Positions 42,630 to 47,693 of a stretch of DNA of 47,693 nt are shown here, piece by piece. Source of the DNA: CAG-791 sp963591995. Lineage in GTDB: Bacteria > Bacillota > Clostridia > Lachnospirales > Lachnospiraceae. How positions within the stretch are numbered: the first letter of the stretch is position 1; the number at the start of each line of letters is the position of its first letter. Where the stretch lies: positions 1 to 47,693 of the forward strand of contig CAVAUJ010000016.1 of assembly GCA_963591995.1 (NCBI GenBank), in the 5' to 3' direction. The notes below the pieces were generated by a model that was not told where the DNA came from, did no database searches, and was given only the letters and a program-made list of their open reading frames with translations. The translations under genes and the position numbers were made by a program.

Positions 42630-43709
42630 TTATTTTTTCAGCTTGGGATCAAACGCATCGCGAAGTGCATCCCCCAGCAGGTTAAAGGACAAAACGATCA
42701 ATACGATTTCCATCGCGGGGAACATCAGCCGCATCGGATACGACTGCATGCCGGATCTCGCCGCGTTGGCCAGAGATCCGAGCGACGGCATCGGAAGTGA
42801 GACACCCAGTCCAAGGAAGGAAAGATAGGACTCCGTGAAGATCGCGGAGGGAATCTGCTGCGCCGTCGTGATGATGATCACCGACAGACAGTTGGGCAGG
42901 ATATGCTTCTGGACGATACGGCTGCCGGAGGCTCCCATCGACTTGGCAGCCAGCACGTATTCGTTGTTCTTAATGGTAAGAATCTGACCGCGCACCAGCC
43001 GGGCCATGCCGACCCAGTACAGCAATCCAAAGACAATGAACATGGATACCATGTTCGTCCCCAGCTTTCCGAAAATCGGAATGGCGGAGAAATCCAGTGT
43101 TTCCTTGAATACCACAGACAGCAGAATGATGATCAGAAGATCCGGCAGCGAATAAATAATATCCACGATCCGCATCATGATCAGGTCCACCTTTCCTCCG
43201 CAATAACCGGAGATGGCGCCGTAAATGGTGCCGATCACCGCCACCATGATGGCAGCCACCAGACCTACCAGGAAGGAAACCCGGGTGCCGTAAATGACAC
43301 GGATGAAATAATCGCGTCCCAGCTCATCCGTTCCCATGATGTGCGGGAAAATTTTGACGTTGTATTTTTCCATATAGGCCTGCTCCAGCGCAGAAAACTG
43401 GAACGGCTCCATGTTGGCTGCGCCCTTATCGCGCACGCCCTCCACGGTGATGATCTGCTCATAGCTGTAGGGGACGATGATGGGTGCAAGAATCATCGTC
43501 AGAACCACCAGGATGAGTACCACAATGGCAAACATTGCCAGCGGATTCCGGCGAAGTCTGCGCAGTCCGTCCTTCAGAAACGTAGTGGATTCCGCCATGA
43601 CATCCTGCTGCTTTTTTTCCTCTTCCGTCGCCTTCTCAAACTGTGCAGGATCCAGCTGAAGACTCAAAAGTCTCTTTTTGGGTGTAGGTACCTCGTAATT
43701 CTGTGCCAT
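42630..43709 (-). CDS. oppC: Oligopeptide ABC transporter permease OppC
   Basis: The 359-residue permease has a cytoplasmic N-terminal extension (about 60 residues), a first membrane helix (AMFAIVVLILVVLTMILAPI), the extracellular loop with HIMGTDELGRDYF, and the binding-protein-dependent transport domain ending in the ATPase-contacting loop EYVLAAKSMGASGSRI. The rest matches DppC/OppC. Start follows TAAGGAGGAAG. It is the second gene of the operon. Confidence 0.96.
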   Translation of the reverse strand: MAQNYEVPTPKKRLLSLQLDPAQFEKATEEEKKQQDVMAESTTFLKDGLRRLRRNPLAMFAIVVLILVVLTMILAPIIVPYSYEQIITVEGVRDKGAANMEPFQFSALEQAYMEKYNVKIFPHIMGTDELGRDYFIRVIYGTRVSFLVGLVAAIMVAVIGTIYGAISGYCGGKVDLIMMRIVDIIYSLPDLLIIILLSVVFKETLDFSAIPIFGKLGTNMVSMFIVFGLLYWVGMARLVRGQILTIKNNEYVLAAKSMGASGSRIVQKHILPNCLSVIIITTAQQIPSAIFTESYLSFLGLGVSLPMPSLGSLANAARSGMQSYPMRLMFPAMEIVLIVLSFNLLGDALRDAFDPKLKK

Positions 43710-43724
43710 TGGATGTCTTCCTCC

Positions 43725-44636
43725 TTAATCCAGAGAGATGCGCGGATCGACCAGCTTATACACAAGATCACTGACAAGATTCATAAGGATCATGATGAAC
43801 GCCAGAAAAATGGTTGTTCCCATGATCATCGGATAATCCCGGTTGGTGATGGAATCCACGAATTTCGATCCCAGTCCGCCGATTGTGAAGATCTTCTCGA
43901 TGACAAGTGAGCCGGTAAGGATTCCTGCAATCAGCGGCCCCAGATAGGTGATCACAGGGATCAGTGCGTTGCGCAGCGCATGCACGAAAATCACTTTGGC
44001 GGGACGAACGCCCTTTGCCTTAGCCGTACGCACATAATCCTGTCCCAGAACATCCAGCATGCTGGTCTTCGTCAATCGTGTAATGTAGGCCATCGGGGAG
44101 AGCGAGAGCGCCAGCACCGGCAGCACGTAGCTGGGGTTTCCTGTGCTCCATACCGGAAACCAGCCGAGCTGGATGCAGAATACCAGAAGCAGCAGGGAGG
44201 CCGCCACGAAGCTCGGCATGGCGGTGAGCAGCGTGACAAAGAATATGATGACGTGATCCGGCCACTTGTTGCGGTTCAGTGCGGCAACGCAGCCCAGAAC
44301 AAGGCCGCATACAAGAGCTACGATCACCGCGCGCATTCCGAGCCTGGCCGAAACCTGAAAGGATTCCATGATCGTCTGCGAGATATCCCGTCCGGTTTTC
44401 AGGGACACACCGAAATCTCCGTGCAGAAGATTCTTCATATAATTTACGAATTGCACGCCGACCGGCTGATCCAGCCCGTACCGGGCGTTCAGCACCTGCA
44501 TAACCGCATCGGATTTTGCCTTCTCACCGTTGAACGGTCCGCCCGGAATTGCATTCATCGCAAAAAAAGTGATGAAGCAGATGAGGAACATGGCAACCAC
44601 CGCCAGCAGCACGCGCTTTACAACATACTTAGCCAA
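43725..44636 (-). CDS. oppB: Oligopeptide ABC transporter permease OppB
   Basis: The 303-residue permease begins AKYVVKRVLLAVVAMFLICF, with the usual first helix, the extracellular AMNAIPGGPF segment, and the EAA-type loop DYVRTAKAKGVRPAKVIF. I choose a TTG start at 44636 because AGAGGT lies 6-7 bases upstream and family members begin at this point. An ATG at 44690 lies in frame but has no ribosome site and overlaps the operator-like dyads. First gene of the operon. Confidence 0.94.
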   Translation of the reverse strand: MAKYVVKRVLLAVVAMFLICFITFFAMNAIPGGPFNGEKAKSDAVMQVLNARYGLDQPVGVQFVNYMKNLLHGDFGVSLKTGRDISQTIMESFQVSARLGMRAVIVALVCGLVLGCVAALNRNKWPDHVIIFFVTLLTAMPSFVAASLLLLVFCIQLGWFPVWSTGNPSYVLPVLALSLSPMAYITRLTKTSMLDVLGQDYVRTAKAKGVRPAKVIFVHALRNALIPVITYLGPLIAGILTGSLVIEKIFTIGGLGSKFVDSITNRDYPMIMGTTIFLAFIMILMNLVSDLVYKLVDPRISLD

Positions 44637-44669
44637 CTTTTTACCTCTTTCCTTTGCGTCAATGTCACG

Positions 44670-44703
44670 TTGTATCGTATACAAAGACATTTGTATTTAC
44701 AAA
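44670..44703 (-). promoter_or_regulatory. Two operator-like dyads in the opp leader
   Basis: TTGTATCGTATACAA (44670-44684) is a 15-bp dyad and TTTGTATTTACAAA (44690-44703) a 14-bp one. They lie side by side just downstream of the -10 box, near the predicted transcription start. The TTGTAT/ATACAA half-site fits a GntR- or LacI-type repressor, but no regulator is encoded nearby. Confidence 0.6.
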
Positions 44704-44714
44704 AAATTCACGTT

Positions 44715-44743
44715 ATTCTACCGGAATATCTGTGCGATGTCAA
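44715..44743 (-). promoter_or_regulatory. Promoter of the opp operon
   Basis: On the minus strand a consensus TTGACA (44738-44743) and TAGAAT (44715-44720) are exactly 17 bases apart. It lies 80-100 bases upstream of oppB. Confidence 0.9.
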
Positions 44744-44753
44744 GACGGAATCA

Positions 44754-44785
44754 ACAAAAGGAGCAGGGCTCTCACCCTGCTCCTT
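44754..44785 (-). terminator. Terminator after hicB
   Basis: An 11-bp stem AAGGAGCAGGG and its complement around CTCTCA is followed on the minus strand by TTTTGTTG. It separates hicB from the opp operon promoter. Confidence 0.88.
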
Positions 44786-44852
44786 CGCGTTTGAATTGCT
44801 ATTCTCTGATTTTCCTCGTATGCGCTCTCTTCTCGCCTTATATTTTGTTTTG

Positions 44853-45224
44853 CTATTTGCTCTGTTTAGAATAAACTGCGTCGTTTCTCGATAGAAGGTA
44901 CACGCAGTATTGATTCATACTGATTCCTTCCTCTTTTGAGTGCTCCGCAAGTGATCTGTGCAAGCTTCTTGGAAGCCTGATCTTGAACTGCCCCGAATAA
45001 TCCTTCAGATCGTTCGGTTCATGTATTTCTATCCCCTCTTCCAGAGCCGCTTCTATCCATGCCCTCTTTGCGTCTTCCGCGTTGGAAAGCGCCGCCTCTA
45101 CAGTCTCCCCGCATGTAATGCATCCCGGAAGGTCCGGAAACGATACGACATAGCCGCCTTCTTCACGATCCGTCACAATTTCCATCCGGTAATTCATTTT
45201 CATGTAATCATTCAGCGTTCTCAT
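44853..45224 (-). CDS. hicB: HicB family antitoxin
   Basis: The 123-residue product has the HicB partial RNase H fold (EEGGYVVSFPDLPGCITCGET, then EAALSNAEDAKRAWIEAALE), followed by a ribbon-helix-helix-like C-terminus (GQFKIRLPRSLHRSLAEHSKEEG) for DNA binding. HicB neutralises the HicA RNase and represses the pair. The ATG overlaps the end of the truncated hicA (ATGA). It lacks an obvious defect. Confidence 0.93.
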   Translation of the reverse strand: MRTLNDYMKMNYRMEIVTDREEGGYVVSFPDLPGCITCGETVEAALSNAEDAKRAWIEAALEEGIEIHEPNDLKDYSGQFKIRLPRSLHRSLAEHSKEEGISMNQYCVYLLSRNDAVYSKQSK

Positions 45225-45331
45225 GCATTCATCTCATACCCGTAGCTCTCCAGTACCTTCCGAAGTTCATCGAAGCGTAGATCTTTGGAGAGTTTACATA
45301 TTATTGTTAAAAGCTTATCCCATTTTGACAT
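45221..45331 (-). pseudogene. hicA: Truncated HicA toxin
   Basis: The 36-residue frame (MSKWDKLLTIIC ... RKVLESYGYEMNA) is the N-terminal half of a HicA mRNA interferase. The following part, with the catalytic His in a GSSH-like motif and the RKPG strand, is missing; the frame stops exactly at hicB's ATG. HicA toxins usually have 60-85 residues. AGGTGG precedes the start. The toxin is almost certainly inactive. Confidence 0.8.
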
Positions 45332-45349
45332 CTTTCCACCTCGGCTAAT

Positions 45350-45378
45350 ATTATGCATGGTGTTACATGTGGTGTCAA
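45350..45378 (-). promoter_or_regulatory. Promoter of hicAB
   Basis: On the minus strand TTGACA (45373-45378) and CATAAT (45350-45355) are 17 bases apart, 20 bases before hicA. A GACGT-TT-ACGTC dyad lies about 10-20 bases upstream and could be a HicB operator. Confidence 0.75.
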
Positions 45379-45421
45379 TATGTACGTAAGACGTAAACGT
45401 CAAATCATGCGCCCCGTTGTA

Positions 45422-45451
45422 GAAAAACGCCGTTGTTTTTTGTCAGCGGCG
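45422..45451 (-). terminator. Terminator of the prophage remnant transcript
   Basis: CGCCG.TG pairs with CA.CGGCG around an A-rich loop, followed by TTTTTC on the minus strand, upstream of the hicAB promoter. Confidence 0.6.
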
Positions 45452-45690
45452 AGGTTTGTGACACTGGGCCGGCAACTGATCCGACCACGGCAGCAGCGGA
45501 TCGCTTCTTTTTCTTCTCCAGCATGTACCGGCGCATTGTAGTTTCCGCTGCAGCGTCATAACCGCCGGAAGTCTGTACTTTCTCCCCATCGTATGTGATT
45601 GCCTTACTGGTATCCGGCTCCTGCTGCCGCTTCCGTTTCTTCCTCCGAAGCTGCTGATGCAATCCGCTCGCGCCTGGCTGATCTGCGCCG
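45452..45690 (-). pseudogene. Degenerate phage coding sequence
   Basis: Two minus-strand frames here each hold part of what looks like one protein: KARINQLVLLTAQISQARADC in one, and KAITYDGEKVQTSGGYDA in another. The VQTSG-type motif recalls DUF1492 phage regulators. The break suggests a frameshift or deletion. An intact alternative reading of 134 codons (45405-45809) has an implausible N-terminus. Confidence 0.4.
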
Positions 45691-45912
45691 TCAGGAGAAC
45701 AAGCTGGTTGATCCGGGCTTTTTAGTATCCCATACCTGCGCCCTGAGCCTGTGTCGAAGTGTTTGCAGGCTCTTTGTGTCCTCCACGGCCTTCTGGTTAT
45801 AAACGTCAATGATGATCGCCGCCTCTTCCAGCATGGCCTCGCATTGCTGCTTTTCCGTATCGGTCAGATCTCTGAAGCCTGCCTCTACCTCTTCCACGGT
45901 TGCATATCTCAT
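45691..45912 (-). CDS. Phage head-tail connector-like protein, truncated
   Basis: The first 45 residues (RYATVEEVEAGFRDLTDTE, then CEAMLEEAAIIIDVYN) match Gp19/Gp15-type head-tail connector proteins found after the capsid gene. The remaining 28 residues do not continue the family and end early, so the gene is probably fused to unrelated sequence by a deletion near 45775. It starts on an ATGA overlap with the small gene upstream. Confidence 0.65.
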   Translation of the reverse strand: MRYATVEEVEAGFRDLTDTEKQQCEAMLEEAAIIIDVYNQKAVEDTKSLQTLRHRLRAQVWDTKKPGSTSLFS

Positions 45913-46076
45913 TTAGCGCCTCTGCTTTTGCCGCCTTTACTCTGGCGGCTTTCCTGTGGTTTTGTCTCTGCCGGCTTTTCTTTTACTGCCGCCGCCTCAA
46001 TCGGAGTGAAAAGAGTGGAATCCAGCTCACCGCTGGACTCCACCACAACGCCGGTCTGCTTATACCGGTACCGCAT
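45909..46076 (-). CDS. Small phage head-module protein
   Basis: A 55-residue protein (MRYRYKQTGVVVESSGELDS at the start, a basic C-terminus ending SRGAK) lies exactly between the capsid gene and the connector. Its ATG overlaps the capsid stop (TAATG) and its TGA overlaps the connector ATG. Small proteins of this kind follow the capsid gene in many siphophages; function unknown. The tight overlaps support it as real. Confidence 0.75.
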   Translation of the reverse strand: MRYRYKQTGVVVESSGELDSTLFTPIEAAAVKEKPAETKPQESRQSKGGKSRGAK

Positions 46077-46969
46077 TATTCGCCTCCGTTGATCTTTACG
46101 AACGCCTTAGTATCCATGATGCCGATGCCGTAGACAATCTCCGCTCTGATAGCGATCTGGTTCTGTCTCTGCAGATCGCCAAGACCGTCCGGATCACCGT
46201 ACTCGATCAGGTGAGCGCCGATGGACCGCTGTACGCCCCATCTGAAGGCGTCGAACTGGCCAACGATACCCAACAAGTTGCTGGCGGTTGCGATCTCGTT
46301 CTTGGCGGACACCGTATCAGAGATAGCGGCGCTCATGCCGGCGAAGTTGGTTACATTCTGGCCGAAACCAAGCTCGGGATAAAGCTTTCTGCCTTCCTTG
46401 TCTCTCATGGTAGACAGGCCGAAGGACAGGGAAGGATCCATCGCAATACCGGCCGGAGTATATCCGGAGGAAATGATCACGCCTGCCGCCGCCTCGATCG
46501 CCTCATCATAGGCAGTGCCGGAGAGGGTGACCACCTGCGTGGTATCCGTAAGGCCTTCCTTTACCTGAGAAGATACCGCGCCGGTCAGAGGGTTAATCTT
46601 GTGGATGCCAACCAGATCAAGCGCTCTGCCCAGCGCAATGCCGGCGTTGTCTGCCAGATCCTGCAGGACGCCAATCTGCACATCCTCATCCGCCCACTGT
46701 ACTTCCTGAGAAAATCTCATGGTGACCTGAAGCTTGATCGGGTTGATCACCTTCGGAGCATAGGTTGCGGGAGTAGGCGACTTAGCTGCTGCCTCGCCCA
46801 CAAGCTCTGCCTTCGGTGCGGCGGTCAGGATCCACGCCTGCTGCTTGCCAAACTTCTGCGGTCTTGCTCCGGAAAGCTGTGCCAAAGTGGACCCGCTCTG
46901 CGCCTTCTTGAAGATGCCTGCGGAAATCTCTGCGGGAATGTCGAAATCAGTAGTAATTAAAGCTGCCAT
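46076..46969 (-). CDS. Phage major capsid protein (HK97 fold)
   Basis: The 297-residue product resembles HK97-like capsid proteins: an N-terminal SGSTLAQLSGARPQKFG segment, KLQVTMRFSQEVQWADEDV, LGRALDLVGIHKINP, and the C-terminal AHLIEYGDPDGLGDLQRQN and IRAEIVYGIGIMDTKAFVKI strands. There is no long N-terminal scaffold domain, in keeping with the separate scaffold gene upstream. GGAG precedes the start. It appears intact. Confidence 0.88.
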   Translation of the reverse strand: MAALITTDFDIPAEISAGIFKKAQSGSTLAQLSGARPQKFGKQQAWILTAAPKAELVGEAAAKSPTPATYAPKVINPIKLQVTMRFSQEVQWADEDVQIGVLQDLADNAGIALGRALDLVGIHKINPLTGAVSSQVKEGLTDTTQVVTLSGTAYDEAIEAAAGVIISSGYTPAGIAMDPSLSFGLSTMRDKEGRKLYPELGFGQNVTNFAGMSAAISDTVSAKNEIATASNLLGIVGQFDAFRWGVQRSIGAHLIEYGDPDGLGDLQRQNQIAIRAEIVYGIGIMDTKAFVKINGGE

Positions 46970-46972
46970 TTG

Positions 46973-47446
46973 TTAATCTCCTTTTTTGAAAATCTGGTGC
47001 GCAAACTCGCGCATTGACTGATCATTACTGCTTGCTTGATTCTTCTTTGAATCGTTTTCTTTGGCGCCGGGATACTTCTTGGTTTTCGGAAGATACCGCT
47101 GCAATGCTTCCGCCTGCTTCTTGCACTCCTCTTCCGTGCTGGCTGTCAGAAGCTCAACAGGCACTTCCATTTCCTTCGCCACCTTCTCCCTGGCTTCTCT
47201 GGTACTGTTAGCGGCCTTCAGCGCGTCAAGCTCCTTCTGCAATGCTCCGGCCTTTTCCGTTGCCTTCTGCAGTTCGCTCTTACTTGCTTCCTGCGCCTTG
47301 TCGTACTCTGCCGCTTTCGCCTTCAAACTGTCGTAGTCGACATACTTCTGGCGCTCCCTCGCTAATCTGTCGCCAATGATCGCGTCCAATTCAGTTTGAG
47401 TAAATGTCTTTTCGCTTCCGCCTTCCGGCGTCTTGTTTTCTTCCAT
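46973..47446 (-). CDS. Phage capsid scaffolding protein
   Basis: The 157-residue product is highly charged and helical: KTFTQTELDAIIGDRLARERQ, a coiled-coil middle rich in Lys, Glu and Ala, and a basic C-terminal end. This is the DUF4355-like scaffold pattern, and its place immediately before the capsid gene supports it. AAGGAGGAC precedes the start. Confidence 0.85.
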   Translation of the reverse strand: MEENKTPEGGSEKTFTQTELDAIIGDRLARERQKYVDYDSLKAKAAEYDKAQEASKSELQKATEKAGALQKELDALKAANSTREAREKVAKEMEVPVELLTASTEEECKKQAEALQRYLPKTKKYPGAKENDSKKNQASSNDQSMREFAHQIFKKGD

Positions 47447-47495
47447 TTTTGTCCTCCTTTAGAGTGTTTGCCCACGTTTTAGGCACGTGTTGCCA

Positions 47496-47526
47496 TAAAA
47501 AAAGCAGCCTTCGAAGGCTACTTGCT
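47496..47526 (-). terminator. Terminator upstream of the scaffold gene
   Basis: GCAAGTAGCCTT pairs with AAGGCTGC (with a bulge) on the minus strand and is followed by seven T residues, after the small membrane protein gene. The head genes downstream would need readthrough or their own promoter. Confidence 0.75.
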
Positions 47527-47562
47527 TTATCTTTATTTTGCTTTCCATGATCGTGAAGCTTG

Positions 47563-47658
47563 TTATTTGAGAATCAGGCATATAATGCCCACGACTGCGG
47601 CAATACCTAAAATTGAACCTAACAGGTAGCCGGCTACCAAATACAACGAGTCTTTCAT
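47563..47658 (-). CDS. 31-residue phage membrane protein (DUF3789-like)
   Basis: The frame encodes MKDSLYLVAGYLLGS followed by ILGIAAVVGIICLILK: almost entirely one membrane helix. GGAGG lies 9 bases upstream. Tiny proteins of this type occur in phage head regions of Clostridia. A terminator follows it. Function unknown. Confidence 0.6.
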   Translation of the reverse strand: MKDSLYLVAGYLLGSILGIAAVVGIICLILK

Positions 47659-47693
47659 TCTGTTAAATCCTCCAAATTGCATAAAAATACCAC

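Noticed and set aside
45405..45809. 134-codon minus-strand frame as an intact phage gene
   Set aside because: Its N-terminal half has implausible composition and overlaps the connector gene; parts of the probable original protein fall in different frames.
1..47693. CRISPR array or rRNA operon
   Set aside because: No regularly spaced repeats and no rRNA-like sequence were seen in the window.

Overview
The window is a chromosomal segment of a GC-rich Gram-positive anaerobe, most likely a member of the Clostridia close to Lachnospiraceae. This rests on a full-length PolC, MEP-pathway genes in the pyrH-frr-uppS-cdsA-dxr-rseP-ispG-polC order, a QueT transporter, HemZ, a class A penicillin-binding protein with a low-complexity tail, and strong AGGAG ribosome sites. 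The genus is not determinable from the sequence alone. Almost all genes lie on the minus strand; only typA and queT are on the plus strand.

Layout, left to right. 1-4.4 kb: a secreted ComEC-like metallo-beta-lactamase protein, enolase, two overlapping HypB-type GTPases and tRNA-Glu. 4.4-15.5 kb: a housekeeping operon read leftwards from pyrH to polC. 15.5-23.0 kb: a palindromic repeat element, typA, mgtE, a YigZ/IMPACT protein and a class A PBP. 23.0-25.3 kb: queT behind a probable preQ1 riboswitch, an unrecognised membrane coiled-coil protein and tRNA-Thr. 25.3-30.4 kb: a surface-glycan locus with an SGNH-like protein, an MBOAT acyltransferase and a membrane-fused WecG/TagA glycosyltransferase. 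30.5-33.8 kb: a metal-handling locus with an atypical P1B ATPase, a DUF6110-like small protein and a DUF2325 protein, the promoters of which carry striking palindromes. 33.8-38.4 kb: relA, an MBL hydrolase and hemZ. 38.5-44.7 kb: an oligopeptide ABC operon oppB-C-D-F-A. 44.8-47.7 kb: a hicB antitoxin with a truncated hicA, then a degraded prophage head module.

The observations most worth following are four. (1) OppA appears circularly permuted: the segment that normally ends the protein sits right after the lipoprotein signal and linker, and the chain stops where that segment should start. (2) The ATPase/DUF6110 pair resembles the core of iron-storage ferrosome (fez) loci and has a perfect 16-bp palindrome between its -35 and -10 boxes. 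(3) A repeat family occurs three times; in two copies its homology begins exactly at the stop codon of the preceding gene. (4) One of the two HypB paralogs lacks the His of the Cys-His metal-binding pair. All functional statements come from reading motifs by eye; no search was run.
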